Below, one piece after another: positions 46,664-55,639 of a DNA stretch of 64,000 nucleotides. Position 1 is the first letter of the stretch. Each line of letters begins with the position of its first letter. The notes below the pieces were generated by a model, which saw only the letters and a program-made list of their open reading frames with translations, was not told the origin of the DNA and made no database searches. Position numbers and translations under genes: made by a program. Source of the DNA: Saccharopolyspora spinosa NRRL 18395 (lineage in GTDB: Bacteria > Actinomycetota > Actinomycetes > Mycobacteriales > Pseudonocardiaceae); contig NZ_GL877878.1 of the NCBI RefSeq assembly GCF_000194155.1, positions 2,792,783 through 2,856,782 of the forward strand. The letters run 5' to 3'.

Positions 46664-47407
46664 TTAGGCCCAGCGGTCGGTGCGAACGCCGAGGGCTCCG
46701 AGGGCGACCGCGGCGGCTGTCGAGGCACGCAGGACCGTCGGGCCCAGGCGGACGACGTTCGCCCCCGCTTCGGCCAGCGCGGCGAGCTCATCGCTGGTCA
46801 CGCCGCCCTCCGGGCCGACGATCAGGACGAGTTCACCGGTCGCGGGCAGATCCACCGACGACAGCGGCGTGGTCGCCGACTCGTGCAGCACCAGCGCCGC
46901 GTCGGCACCGCGGACCAGCGCCGCGAGCTGCTTGGTGCTCACCGGCTCGTCCACCTGCGGCGTCCACGCCCGCCGCGCCTGCTTCGCCGCCTGCGCGGCC
47001 GTGCTCCGCCACCGCGCCAGCGCCTTCGCGCCGCGCGGGCCGTCGTCCCACTTCGCCACGCACCGGGCGGCGCGCCACGGCACCACCGCGTCCACGCCCG
47101 CCTCGGTCGCCAGCTCCACCGCGAGCTCCCCGCGGTCGCCCTTGACCAGCGCCTGCGCCAGCCGCACCCGCAGTCCGGGCTGCGGGACGTGCCAGGTCTC
47201 GGAAACGGCGAGCTGCAGCGAATCCTTCGCAGCGACCACCACTTCGCAGCGCGCCAAACCACCCTGCCCGTCCGAGAGCAGCAGCTGCTCACCGACGCGC
47301 AGGCGGCGGACGGTGGCCGCGTGCTTGCCCTCCGGGCCGTCCAGGGTGGCCGCGCCGACGGCGGGCAGCCGCTCGACGGAGAACACCGGCAGCGAGGATT
47401 CGGACAC
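46664..47407 (-). CDS. rsmE: 16S rRNA (uracil1498-N3)-methyltransferase
   Basis: The 247-residue protein has the N-terminal PUA-like domain and a C-terminal SPOUT knot with LIVGPEGGVTSDELAALAEAG, then VRLGPTVLRASTAAAVAL, the RsmE signature. It methylates U1498 of 16S rRNA. Start GTG 47407 is likely; another GTG four codons earlier (47419) shares the upstream purines. It lies downstream of dnaJ, as in M. tuberculosis. Confidence 0.9.
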   Translation of the reverse strand: MSESSLPVFSVERLPAVGAATLDGPEGKHAATVRRLRVGEQLLLSDGQGGLARCEVVVAAKDSLQLAVSETWHVPQPGLRVRLAQALVKGDRGELAVELATEAGVDAVVPWRAARCVAKWDDGPRGAKALARWRSTAAQAAKQARRAWTPQVDEPVSTKQLAALVRGADAALVLHESATTPLSSVDLPATGELVLIVGPEGGVTSDELAALAEAGANVVRLGPTVLRASTAAAVALGALGVRTDRWA

Positions 47408-47501
47408 GTCCCGCCTCACCGTTCAGTCTGTTCTTCGCAAGCGGCGGTAGCCGCTCGCGGTGTGGGACTCAACCCAAACCACTTCGAAGCACTCTTCCAG
47501 T

Positions 47502-47843
47502 TCAGCGGTGGCCGAAGGAGCGGAAGCGGGAGAACAGCCCGTGCCGGTTGCCGTTGCCGTTCGCGGTCACAGTCGGCTCCGGTTGCTCCTCGCCGCGCAG
47601 CACGGCGAGCTGGCGCAGCAGGTCGGACTGCGAGTCGTCGAGCCGGGTCGGCACCACGACGTCGAGGTGCACGTGCAGGTCGCCGTGGCCGCTGACCTTG
47701 CCGTTGGACCGCAGCTTGGGCAGGCCCCGACCGGTGAGCACGTGCTCGGTGCCGGGCTGGGTGCCGGGCTCGACCGTCAGCTCCTCCTGGCCGCCGTCGA
47801 GGGTTTCCAGGACGAGCACGGTGCCCAGCGCCGCGGCCGTCAT
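47502..47843 (-). CDS. dnaJ: DnaJ C-terminal fragment, separated by a frame break
   Basis: The frame starts at an ATG overlapping the stop of the main dnaJ ORF (ATGA) and reads [20 protein letters not shown] then [20 protein letters not shown], the second C-terminal substrate-binding domain of DnaJ. It ends [13 protein letters not shown]. In intact DnaJ the residue before this Met is Pro, and the codon here is indeed CCG in the same frame, so the two parts belong to one gene with about 17 codons lost between them. Translation from the ATG may occur but would give only the C-terminal domain. Confidence 0.75.
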   Translation of the reverse strand: MTAAALGTVLVLETLDGGQEELTVEPGTQPGTEHVLTGRGLPKLRSNGKVSGHGDLHVHLDVVVPTRLDDSQSDLLRQLAVLRGEEQPEPTVTANGNGNRHGLFSRFRSFGHR

Positions 47844-48634
47844 CGGCGCTCGTGCGGCAGCTCCTCGACCTCGACGAACAGGTCACCGGCCGGTCCCCCG
47901 CCGGGCCCGACCTCGCCTTCGCCGGCCAGCCGCACCCGCATTCCGTCGCCGACACCGGCCGGGATCTTGACGGTGATGGTGCGCCGCGCGCGGACCCGGC
48001 CATCGCCGCCACACTGCTGGCACGGGTCGGTGATGACCTCGCCGAAACCACGGCAGACCGGGCACGGCCGGGACGTCATGACCTGCCCCAGGAACGACCG
48101 CTGCACGGACTGCACCTCGCCGCGACCGCCGCAGGTGTCGCAGGTCGACGGGGCGCTGCCGACGCGGGAGCCGCCGCCGTCGCAGGAGTCGCAGAGCACC
48201 GCGGTGTCGACGGTGATGTCCCGGTTCACGCCGCTGGCGCAGTCCTCCAGCGTCAGCTCCAGCCGGAGCAGCGCGTCCGAGCCCGGCTGGACGCGGCTGC
48301 GCGGGCCCCGCCCGCCGCCACCGGCGGCGCCGCCGCCGAAGAAGGCGTCCATGATGTCGCCCAGACCGCCGAAGCCCGCGAACGGGTCGCCCATGCCACC
48401 GCCGGCGCCGCCGCCGTTGGACAGCGGGTCGCCGCCGAGGTCGACAACCTGCCGCTTCTTCGGGTCGGAGAGCACCTCGTAGGCGGTCGTCACCTCGCGG
48501 AACCGCTCCTGCGCGGCTTCATCGGGGTTGACGTCCGGGTGCAGTTCTCGCGCGAGCTTGCGGTACGCCCGCTTGATCTGCTCGGGTGTCGCTTCCCTGG
48601 CCACCCCGAGGGTCGCGTAGTAGTCCCTGGCCAC
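47840..48634 (-). CDS. dnaJ: DnaJ N-terminal part: J domain, zinc fingers, CTD-I
   Basis: The 264-residue ORF has the J domain (residues 1-65, with HPD at 33-35), the Gly-rich linker, the four CxxCxGxG zinc repeats ([32 protein letters not shown]) and the first substrate-binding domain ending [11 protein letters not shown] then TGA. A normal DnaJ continues F-x-R-x-G-D-D-L-H into the second domain. The break removes this part and shifts the frame. The gene lies 60 bases from hrcA, its normal partner. Confidence 0.8.
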   Translation of the reverse strand: MARDYYATLGVAREATPEQIKRAYRKLARELHPDVNPDEAAQERFREVTTAYEVLSDPKKRQVVDLGGDPLSNGGGAGGGMGDPFAGFGGLGDIMDAFFGGGAAGGGGRGPRSRVQPGSDALLRLELTLEDCASGVNRDITVDTAVLCDSCDGGGSRVGSAPSTCDTCGGRGEVQSVQRSFLGQVMTSRPCPVCRGFGEVITDPCQQCGGDGRVRARRTITVKIPAGVGDGMRVRLAGEGEVGPGGGPAGDLFVEVEELPHERR

Positions 48635-48693
48635 CTTTTCCGTACTTCCTCTGCTCGATCAACGAGTACACGCCGGTCGGGCGCGGCGAACCG

Positions 48694-49719
48694 TCACCGA
48701 CCGACCAGGATCTCACCCACGTACGCGGCTACGGCCCGCACTGCTGCCATAGTGCCCGGGTAGTCCATGCGAGTCGGCCCGACTACTCCCAGGCCACCCA
48801 GTACCATGCCATCCGAACCGTATCCGGTGGAAATTACCGAGGTCGTCTGCATCTCTTTGGCCTCGTTCTCCATCCCGATGCTGACCCGCACGGTGCCCGA
48901 ATCGCGAGCCGCCGCGAGCAGCTTGAGCACCACGACCTGCTCTTCGAGCGCCTCCAGGACCTGGCGCAGCGAGTTGGGGAAGTCGGCGACGTTGCGGGTC
49001 AGGTTGGGCGTGCCGCCCAGCAGCATCCGCTCCTCCGGGTGCTCCACCAGCGACTCGATGAGCACGCTGCACACGCGGATCAGCGAGTCGCGCAGCTCCG
49101 GCGGAGCCTGGTCGGGCAGCTCGGCCACCGCGGCGGAGGCGTCGGCGAGCCGCTTCTCGGCCATCGACGCGTTGAGCACGTTGCGCAGCCGGGCCACGTC
49201 GTCGTCGGTGATCACGTCGCCGAGGTCGACCATCCGCTGGTCGACACGCCCGGTGTTGGTGATCAGCACCAGCATCAGGCGCGCCGGGGTGATGGTGACG
49301 ACCTCGACGTGCCGGACGGTCGATCGGGTCAGCGTGGGGTACTGCACCACGGCGACCTGCTGGGTGAGCTGCGCCAGCAGCCGGACGCTGCGGCGCATCA
49401 CGTCGTCCAGGTCCAGCGCCCCTTCGAGGAACTTGTGGATGGCGCGACGCTCGGCCTCGGTCAGCGGCTTGACCTCGTGCAGCCGGTCCACGAACAGCCG
49501 GTAGCCCTTGTCGGTGGGCACCCGGCCCGCGCTGGTGTGCGGCTGGACGATGAAGCCATCCTCCTCCAGGGCGGCCATGTCGTTGCGGACCGTGGCGCTG
49601 GACACCCCGAGGTTGTGGCGGTCGACGAGCGCCTTCGAACCCACCGGTTCCTTGGTCGACACGTAGTCGGCCACGATCGCCCGCAGCACCTCGAATCGGC
49701 GTTCATCCGCATTCACCAC
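48694..49719 (-). CDS. hrcA: Heat-inducible transcription repressor HrcA
   Basis: The 341-residue protein has the N-terminal winged-helix ([18 protein letters not shown] and [18 protein letters not shown]) and the GAF-like dimer domain of HrcA. It represses chaperone genes by binding CIRCE elements. I see no CIRCE site in its own upstream region. Start GTG at 49719 or 49716, behind AAGGAGG. dnaJ follows directly. Confidence 0.94.
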   Translation of the reverse strand: MVNADERRFEVLRAIVADYVSTKEPVGSKALVDRHNLGVSSATVRNDMAALEEDGFIVQPHTSAGRVPTDKGYRLFVDRLHEVKPLTEAERRAIHKFLEGALDLDDVMRRSVRLLAQLTQQVAVVQYPTLTRSTVRHVEVVTITPARLMLVLITNTGRVDQRMVDLGDVITDDDVARLRNVLNASMAEKRLADASAAVAELPDQAPPELRDSLIRVCSVLIESLVEHPEERMLLGGTPNLTRNVADFPNSLRQVLEALEEQVVVLKLLAAARDSGTVRVSIGMENEAKEMQTTSVISTGYGSDGMVLGGLGVVGPTRMDYPGTMAAVRAVAAYVGEILVGR

Positions 49720-49966
49720 CGCCACCTCCTTCACTCCCAACGACACCCGCCCAAACTTTGATGCCCAGGCGCAGCCCGGGTACCACCATCGAGTTTACGG
49801 TGTTCGTGCACCGGAGCCGAGGCGCACGGGCGGGCGGCGGTAGCCTGCCGCGGGGTCGCGGGCCGGTACATCCAGCGGAGCAGATCGGTTCCGTCGGAGG
49901 TAGCCGCAGGCGGACCAACTGCGGCGTCCACCGTGTTCGGCCGTTCGCCAGGAGGTGCCAGCTGCC

Positions 49967-50320
49967 GTGATCTTCAAGGACGTCCGGGAAGGTCAGCCGT
50001 ACCCCGACCACCGGATGGCGCTGCGGGATTGGGCGAACGTTCCGCCGCGCCCGGTGCGGATGGAAGATCTGGTCACCACGACGAAGGTGCTGCACCTGGA
50101 TCGGCTGCTCAGCCGGGACTCGACGTTCTTCGGGGACCTGTTCCCGCATGTGGTCCGCTGGCGCGGCGAGCTCTACCTGGAGGACGGCCTGCACCGGGCC
50201 CTCCGAGCGGCCCTCCACCAGCGCACGGTCCTGCACGCCAGAGTCCTCGACCTGGACGCAGCCCGGCCGGCCGCACCCGGTGGCGGTTCCAACGGGAATC
50301 AACGGCCCGATCCCCGTTGA
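49967..50320 (+). CDS. Conserved actinobacterial protein next to hrcA
   Basis: The 117-residue protein reads VIFKDVREGQPYPDHRMALR then LVTTTKVLHLDRLLSRDSTF and YLEDGLHRALRAALHQRTVL. Similar short proteins occur near hrcA in many actinomycetes and the E-D-G-x-H-R-A-x-R segment recalls ParB/sulfiredoxin-like folds, but the function is unknown to me. GTG 49967 follows GGAGG by 11 bases. It is divergent from hrcA and ends inside a strong hairpin. Confidence 0.7.
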   Translation: MIFKDVREGQPYPDHRMALRDWANVPPRPVRMEDLVTTTKVLHLDRLLSRDSTFFGDLFPHVVRWRGELYLEDGLHRALRAALHQRTVLHARVLDLDAARPAAPGGGSNGNQRPDPR

Positions 50321-50327
50321 AACCGCC
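50282..50327. terminator. Strong stem-loop over the end of the 117-residue gene
   Basis: GGCGGTTCCAACGGG and CCCGTTGAAACCGCC form a 15-bp stem with one mismatch and a 16-base loop. It spans the plus-strand gene's stop codon and ends 12 bases before the convergent hemW stop, so it may serve both transcripts. Confidence 0.6.
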
Positions 50328-50339
50328 CAAATCCGGTTT

Positions 50340-51569
50340 TCAGGAGATCAGGCGCTGAACCACTCCGTCGGCGAGGAGGCGACCGCGGTCCGTCAGGGTG
50401 CAACGACCCGCCGTCAGCGCTTCGGGCACCAGCAGACTGTCGGCGGCTGCTTGCTTCGCCGCCAGAAGGCCCGGCTCGTCCAGCGCGTCCACTGGGAGAC
50501 CCGTGGCCAGGCGGAGCTCGAGCATGATCCGCTCGACCCGCTGGTCCTCGGCGTCGAGGCGCTCCCGCCCCGCCGCCGGCGAGTTGCCCTCCGCCAGCAC
50601 CGCCGCGTAGCGGGCCGGGTGCTTGACGTTCCACCAGCGGACGCCGCCGACGTGGCTGTGCGCGCCCGGGCCGGCGCCCCACCAGTCGCCGCCCTGCCAG
50701 TAGCCGAGGTTGTGGCGGCAGCGCGCCGCGTCGTCCCGCGCCCAGTTCGACACCTCGTACCAGCCCAAACCCGCCTCGCCGAGCGCGCCGTCGATCAGTT
50801 CGTAGCGGTCGGCCAGCACGTCGTCGTCGGGCATCGGGAGTTCGCCTCGGCGGACCTTTCGGGCCATCGCGGTGCCGTCCTCGACGATCAGCGCGTACGC
50901 CGAGACGTGGTCGACCCCGGTGGACAGCACCGCCTCCAGCGAGGCCCGCAGGTCGTCGTCGGTCTCCCCCGGCGTGCCGTAGATCAGGTCCAGGTTGACG
51001 TGGTCGAAGCCGGCCGCACGCGCCTCGCCGACCGCCGCGACCGCGCGGCCCGGCGTGTGCCGCCGCTCCAGCACCCGCAGCACGTGCTCCGCGGCGGACT
51101 GCATGCCGAGCGACACCCGGTTGAACCCGGCCTCGCGGATCCCGGCGAAGAACTCCGGCGACGTCGACTCCGGGTTGGACTCGGTGGTGATTTCCGCCGC
51201 ACCGTCGAGTCCGAACGAGTCGCGGATCGCCGCCAGCACCTCGCCCAGCCGACCTGCGCCGAGCAGCGACGGCGTGCCACCGCCGACGAAGACCGTCGCC
51301 GCCGCCGGCACCGGCCGATCGCCCGCCGCCAGCACCCGCGCGCCCAGCTCCAGCTCCGCCCGAAGGCCGTCCAGCCAGCTTCCGAAACTCGCTGATGAGC
51401 CCAGCTCATCGGCGGTGTAGGTGTTGAAGTCGCAGTAGCCGCAGCGGGTGGCGCAGAACGGCACGTGGACGTACACCCCGAACGGCCGCGCCCCCAGGCC
51501 CGTCAGGGCCTCGGGCGGGAGCGTTCCGTCGGCCGGGGCGGGTTCACCGACAGGCAGTTGAGCAGGCAC
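50340..51569 (-). CDS. hemW: Radical SAM heme chaperone HemW
   Basis: The 409-residue protein has the radical SAM cluster motif CATRCGYCDFNTY (C-x3-C-x2-C, near residues 38-50), the GGGTPS motif near 96, and the C-terminal HemN_C-like domain. The C-x2-C-D/N-F variant with following cysteine pattern matches HemW rather than the oxygen-independent coproporphyrinogen oxidase HemN. It delivers heme to respiratory enzymes. It is divergent from the sulfur operon and convergent with the 117-residue gene. Confidence 0.88.
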   Translation of the reverse strand: MPAQLPVGEPAPADGTLPPEALTGLGARPFGVYVHVPFCATRCGYCDFNTYTADELGSSASFGSWLDGLRAELELGARVLAAGDRPVPAAATVFVGGGTPSLLGAGRLGEVLAAIRDSFGLDGAAEITTESNPESTSPEFFAGIREAGFNRVSLGMQSAAEHVLRVLERRHTPGRAVAAVGEARAAGFDHVNLDLIYGTPGETDDDLRASLEAVLSTGVDHVSAYALIVEDGTAMARKVRRGELPMPDDDVLADRYELIDGALGEAGLGWYEVSNWARDDAARCRHNLGYWQGGDWWGAGPGAHSHVGGVRWWNVKHPARYAAVLAEGNSPAAGRERLDAEDQRVERIMLELRLATGLPVDALDEPGLLAAKQAAADSLLVPEALTAGRCTLTDRGRLLADGVVQRLIS

Positions 51570-51635
51570 TCCACCACTGTCTCACCATGCGGATGGGGAT
51601 GGACCGGTCGGTGAGCACGTGGCACGCTGCCCCAC

Positions 51636-51731
51636 ATGGGTGCGACCTTGCCGAGGCTCTTGCTGGTCACCCGCCGCTACGTGGACCTGCGGCGCGTGTC
51701 CAGCGCGCTGTGCCGCGCCATCATGGGTTGA
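51636..51731 (+). CDS. 31-residue leader peptide of the sulfur operon
   Basis: The ORF reads MGATLPRLLLVTRRYVDLRR then VSSALCRAIMG. The RRYVDLRRVSSALCR core is the type of short leader peptide that actinobacteria place before sulfur assimilation genes; its single Cys codon (51711-51713) lies six codons before the stop. It ends one base before the first of three mutually pairing RNA segments that control access to the sulfite reductase ribosome binding site. It is too short for ordinary gene calls. Confidence 0.7.
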   Translation: MGATLPRLLLVTRRYVDLRRVSSALCRAIMG

Positions 51732-51844
51732 AATCCCGCCGCCGCGTTCTGCTTTGTCCAGTCGGCGCCGGGAGCGCCGAGCAGTGAGAACCGTCACCGT
51801 CGACGGGATTCCACGCGGCGCTGCCGCGCCCGAATCCCGGAGGT
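51732..51844 (+). promoter_or_regulatory. Attenuator-like RNA with two exclusive hairpins
   Basis: Segment 1 AATCCCGCCG (51732-51741) can pair with segment 2 CGACGGGATT (51801-51810; seven pairs, a mismatch, two pairs). Segment 2 can instead pair with segment 3: CGGGATTC (51804-51811) with GAATCCCG (51832-51839), extended by an inner stem CGCGGC/GCCGCG (51814-51819, 51823-51828). Segment 3 runs into the GGAGG ribosome binding site of the sulfite reductase. The two folds exclude each other. Ribosome position on the leader peptide would decide between them. Confidence 0.6.
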
Positions 51845-51849
51845 CGGAC

Positions 51850-53543
51850 ATGGTCCCCCCGACGGAAGCCCCTGCTAGCCCCGCCCGCAAGCGCAAGACG
51901 CGCGGCGAGGGCCAATGGGCGCTCGGTTATCGCGAGCCGCTCAACGCCAACGAGCGCTCGAAGAAGGACGACAACCCGCTGAACGTCCGGCAGCGCATCG
52001 AGACGATCTACGCCCACGGCGGCTTCGACTCGATCGACCCGGCCGACCTGCGTGGTCGTTTCCGCTGGTGGGGCCTCTACACCCAGCGCGCCCCGGGCAT
52101 CCCCGGCGCGCGCACCGGCACGATCGAGCCCGAGGAGCTCGACGACCGCTACTTCATGCTGCGGGTCCGCATCGACGGCGGTGCGCTGACCACCGAGCAG
52201 CTGCGCACCATCGGCGAGGTCTCGCAGACCTACGCGCGCGACACCGCCGACATCACCGACCGGCAGAACATCCAGCTGCACTGGGTGCGGGTCGAGGACA
52301 TGCCGACGATCTGGCAGAAGCTGGAGGGCGTCGGGCTGTCCACCACCGAGGCCTGCGGCGACTGCCCCCGCGTCGTGCTGGGATCGCCGGTCGCGGGCAT
52401 CGCCGCGGACGAGATCATCGACGCCACCCCGGCGATCGAGGAGATCAGCGGTTCATCGGCGACAAGTCGCTGTCCAACCTGCCGCGGAAGTTCAAGAGCG
52501 CGATCAGCGGCTCGCCGCGCTGGGACACCGTGCCGGAGATCAACGACATTTCGCTGGTCGGCGTCGTGCACCCGGAGCACGGGCCCGGCTTCGACCTGTG
52601 GGTCGGCGGCGGCCTGTCCACGAACCCGAAGCTGGCGGTGCGGCTGGGCGCCTGGGTGCCGCTCGGCGAGGTCGCCGAGGTGTGGCAGGCCGTGGTGCAG
52701 ATCTTCCGCGACTACGGCTACCGGCGGCTGCGGCACCGCGCCCGGTTGAAGTTCCTGCTCGCCGACTGGGGCGCGGAGAAGTTCCGGCAGGTGTTGGAGG
52801 ACGAGTACCTGGGCCGCAAGCTGGTGGACGGCCCCGCGCCGGAGACGCCGACCGGTCACCGCGACCATGTCGGGGTGCACCCGCAGGCCGACGGCAAGTT
52901 CTACGTCGGCGCGAAGTCCGCGGCGGGCCGGGTCAGCGGCTCCACGCTGGTGGAGGTCGCGAAGGCCGCCGAGCAGGTCGGATCGCGGCGCGTGCGCACC
53001 ACCGTCGAGCAGAACCTGCTGGTCCTCGACGTGCCGAAATCCGAAGTGGACAGCCTGGTCGCGGACCTCGACGGGCTGGGCCTGCCGGCCGCCCCGTCGC
53101 CGTGGCGGCGCAGCGTGCTGGCCTGCACCGGCATCGAGTTCTGCAAGCTGGCCATCGTGGAGACCAAGGAGCGGGCGATCGCCCTGGTCGACGAGCTCGA
53201 GCAGCGGCTGGCCGACATCCAGGGCGACGTCACCGACCCGGTGACGATCAACCTCAACGGCTGCCCGAATGCCTGCGCCCGCACCCAGGTCGCCGACATC
53301 GGCCTGAAAGGCCAGATGGTGCCGGACGGCGACGGCAACCAGGTCGAGGGCTTCCAGGTGCACCTCGGCGGCGGCCTCGGCGAGGACGCCGGGTTCGGCC
53401 GCAAGATCCGCGGTCACAAGGTCACCTCCGCCGAGCTCGGCGACTACGTGGAGCGGCTGGTCCGCCGCTACCTGGCGCAGCGCTCCACCGGCGAGCGCTT
53501 CGCGCAGTGGGTGGCGCGGGCAGCGGAAGACGACCTCAAGTGA
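51850..53543 (+). CDS. sir: Ferredoxin-dependent sulfite reductase, broken by a frameshift
   Basis: The 5' part (from ATG 51850) reads NIQLHWVRVEDMPTIWQKLE and ATEACGDCPR-type nitrite/sulfite reductase sequence up to AIEEIS; from there the correct sequence is in another frame (RFIGDKSLSNLPRKFKSAIS and on). One base, most simply a C near 52449, is missing. The 3' part carries the siroheme/[4Fe-4S] cysteines CTGIEFC and NGCPNAC. Repaired, the protein would be about 564 residues, typical for NirA/SirA. It reduces sulfite to sulfide. It heads the operon with cysH, cysD and cysN. Confidence 0.88.
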
Positions 53544-53719
53544 GCCGAGCGGCGCCGTTCTACTGCCCGTACTGCGGGGACGAGGACCTCACGCCCGAGG
53601 CCGAGCCGGCCGGGGCGTGGCAGTGCGCGTCGTGCCTGCGGGTCTTCACCGTGCGGCTCGTCGGACTGTCCCTCGGCGAGCAGGCCGAAGACCCGGCCGG
53701 AGGAAACGGAGAAGCATGA
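53540..53719 (+). CDS. Small zinc-ribbon protein between sir and cysH
   Basis: The 59-residue protein has two CxxC pairs, FYCPYCGDED and QCASCLRVF, forming a zinc ribbon or rubredoxin-like knuckle. Its start GTG overlaps the sulfite reductase stop (GTGA) and its stop overlaps the cysH start (ATGA), so it is tightly coupled to both. Small proteins of this kind are commonly found at this spot in actinobacterial sulfur operons. An accessory or electron-transfer role is inference. Confidence 0.75.
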   Translation: MSRAAPFYCPYCGDEDLTPEAEPAGAWQCASCLRVFTVRLVGLSLGEQAEDPAGGNGEA

Positions 53720-54441
53720 CTGCCGACACCACCACGAACATCGGCGCCCGGCGCAGCGACGACGAACTGCGGGCGCTGGTCGAGGAGGCCGCGCCGCGGC
53801 TGGCCGAGGCCGACGCGGAGGAAGCCCTGCGCTGGGCCGCCGACAACTTCGGCGACAGCCTGATCGTCGCGTCGAACATGCAGGACGCGGTGCTGGTCGA
53901 CCTGGCGGCCAAGGCCAAGCCGGGCGTAGACATCCTGTTCCTGGAAACCGGCTACCACTTCGCCGAGACCATCGGCACCCGCGACGCCGTCGCGCAGGTC
54001 CACGACGTGAACCTCGTCAACGCGATCCCCGCGCAGACCGTCGCCGAGCAGGACGCCAGCGAGGGCCCGCGGCTGTTCGAGCGGGACCCGAACCGCTGCT
54101 GCTTCCTGCGCAAGGTGGTGCCGCTGCGCAACACACTGGCCCGCTACGAGGCGTGGGTGACCGGGGTTCGCCGGGTGGAGGCCCCGACGCGCGCGAACAC
54201 GCCGATCGTGACCTGGGACGACCGCAACGCCCTGGTCAAGATCAACCCGCTGGCGGCCTGGTCCGACGACGACATGCAGCGCTACATCGACGAGCACGGC
54301 GTGCTGGTCAACCCGCTGGTGTCGGCCGGTTACCCGTCGATCGGGTGCCAGCCCTGCACCGCCAAGCCCGCGCCCGGTGCCGACCCGCGCAGCGGGCGCT
54401 GGGCGGGCAGCGCCAAGACCGAGTGCGGATTGCACGGCTGA
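53716..54441 (+). CDS. cysH: Phosphoadenylyl/adenylyl-sulfate reductase
   Basis: The 241-residue protein has the PAPS-reductase fold with DSLIVASNMQDAVLVDLAAK near residue 50 and the cysteines of a [4Fe-4S] cluster: NRCCFLRK, GCQPCTAK, and the C-terminal catalytic KTECGLH. The extra CC and CxxC pairs mark the APS-specific (assimilatory) reductase. It reduces APS to sulfite using thioredoxin. The ATG at 53716 lies within the end of the zinc-ribbon gene. Confidence 0.94.
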   Translation: MTADTTTNIGARRSDDELRALVEEAAPRLAEADAEEALRWAADNFGDSLIVASNMQDAVLVDLAAKAKPGVDILFLETGYHFAETIGTRDAVAQVHDVNLVNAIPAQTVAEQDASEGPRLFERDPNRCCFLRKVVPLRNTLARYEAWVTGVRRVEAPTRANTPIVTWDDRNALVKINPLAAWSDDDMQRYIDEHGVLVNPLVSAGYPSIGCQPCTAKPAPGADPRSGRWAGSAKTECGLHG

Positions 54442-54458
54442 GGAACTCCGGAGGAGAC

Positions 54459-55394
54459 ATGACGACAGTCGAGTTGCCGACCGATCGGACCGATGTGCCG
54501 CCGCAGGTGGACAACCTGGACGCGCTGGAGTCCGAAGCGATCCACATCTTCCGCGAGGTGGCCGGGGAGTTCGACCGGCCGGTGATCCTGTTCTCCGGCG
54601 GCAAGGACTCCACGGTGCTGGTGCACCTGGCGCTGAAGGCGTTCTGGCCCGCGCCGGTGCCGTTCCCACTGCTGCACGTCGACACCGGGCACAACTTCCC
54701 GGAGGTGCTGGCCTTCCGCGACGAGCTGGTGGAGCGGCACGACCTGCGGTTGGTGGTGGCGTCCGTGCAGGACTACATCGACGACGGCCGGCTGCAGGAG
54801 CGGGCCGACGGCACCCGCAACCCACTGCAGACCACGCCGCTGCTGGACGGGATCAGCGAGAACCGGTTCGACGCGGTCTTCGGCGGCGGTCGGCGCGACG
54901 AGGAGCGGGCCCGCGCCAAGGAACGCATCTTCAGCCTGCGCAACGCCTTCGGGCAGTGGGATCCGCGCCGCCAGCGCCCCGAGCTGTGGAACCTGTACAA
55001 CGGCAAGCACCGGCCGGGCGAGCACGTCCGGGTGTTCCCGCTGTCGAACTGGACCGAGCTGGACATCTGGCGCTACATCCAGCGGGAGAAGATCGAGCTG
55101 CCGGAGATCTACTACGCGCACCGGCGCGAGGTGTTCCTGCGCGACGGCATGTGGTTGACCTCGGGTCCGTGGGGCGGGCCCCGCGACGGGGAGGTCGCGG
55201 CCACCAGGACCGTGCGCTACCGCACCGTCGGCGACGGTTCCTGCACCGGTGCGGTGGAATCCGAGGCGTACACAGTGGACGACGTGATCGCCGAGGTCGC
55301 CGCCAGCCGGCTCACCGAGCGCGGCGCGACGCGAGCCGACGACCGCATTTCCGAAGCAGCAATGGAAGACCGCAAGCGCGAGGGCTACTTCTGA
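54459..55394 (+). CDS. cysD: Sulfate adenylyltransferase subunit 2
   Basis: The 311-residue protein has the ATP-pyrophosphatase PP-loop VILFSGGKDSTVLVHLALK near residue 48 and the CysD segments HVDTGHNFPEVLAFRDELVE and FGGGRRDEERARAKERIFS. With CysN it makes APS from ATP and sulfate. The ATG at 54459 follows GGAGGAGAC, 17 bases behind cysH. Confidence 0.95.
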   Translation: MTTVELPTDRTDVPPQVDNLDALESEAIHIFREVAGEFDRPVILFSGGKDSTVLVHLALKAFWPAPVPFPLLHVDTGHNFPEVLAFRDELVERHDLRLVVASVQDYIDDGRLQERADGTRNPLQTTPLLDGISENRFDAVFGGGRRDEERARAKERIFSLRNAFGQWDPRRQRPELWNLYNGKHRPGEHVRVFPLSNWTELDIWRYIQREKIELPEIYYAHRREVFLRDGMWLTSGPWGGPRDGEVAATRTVRYRTVGDGSCTGAVESEAYTVDDVIAEVAASRLTERGATRADDRISEAAMEDRKREGYF

Positions 55395-55423
55395 AAAACG
55401 GTTTTCCACCCTCGTTTCGAGTA

Positions 55424-55535
55424 GCGGTGCCGGCAGCGGAACCTCAGACGCCCCCTCGGTCCGGGATCGCCGACCCGTGTATGTCCTACACGGCGCCGGC
55501 GCTGTCCTCCCGGGAGACGTCTGAGGACCCGCAAG
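55424..55535. repeat. Dispersed intergenic repeat, copy 2, with hairpin ends
   Basis: GCGGAACCTCAGACG (55436-55450) and CGTCTGAGGACCCGC (55518-55532) form matching arms around about 67 bases that include CCGGGATCGCCGACCCGTG. It is similar to 34308-34420 and more weakly to 46305-46375. Here it separates cysD from cysN by 245 bases, an unusual gap inside this operon. Confidence 0.6.
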
Positions 55536-55639
55536 CGTTGCAAGTGGCCCAGGCGGGCCAAGTGGCTTCACCACTACAAGAACACGACGGAACTTCAGAG
55601 ACAAGGCACACAGCCGAACCACCAGGAATGGGTTCATCA

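Noticed and set aside
49720-49966. Possible CIRCE element upstream of hrcA
   Set aside because: No TTAGCACTC-N9-GAGTGCTAA-like sequence is present in the intergenic region.
50148-51395. Long plus-strand frame of 415 codons opposite hemW
   Set aside because: It is antisense to a complete radical SAM gene, is very Arg/Val/His-rich, and has no domain; a high-GC shadow.
47502-53543. Programmed frameshifting in dnaJ and sulfite reductase
   Set aside because: Neither site has a slippery heptamer with a downstream structure, and both families are normally continuous; a deletion or sequence error is simpler.
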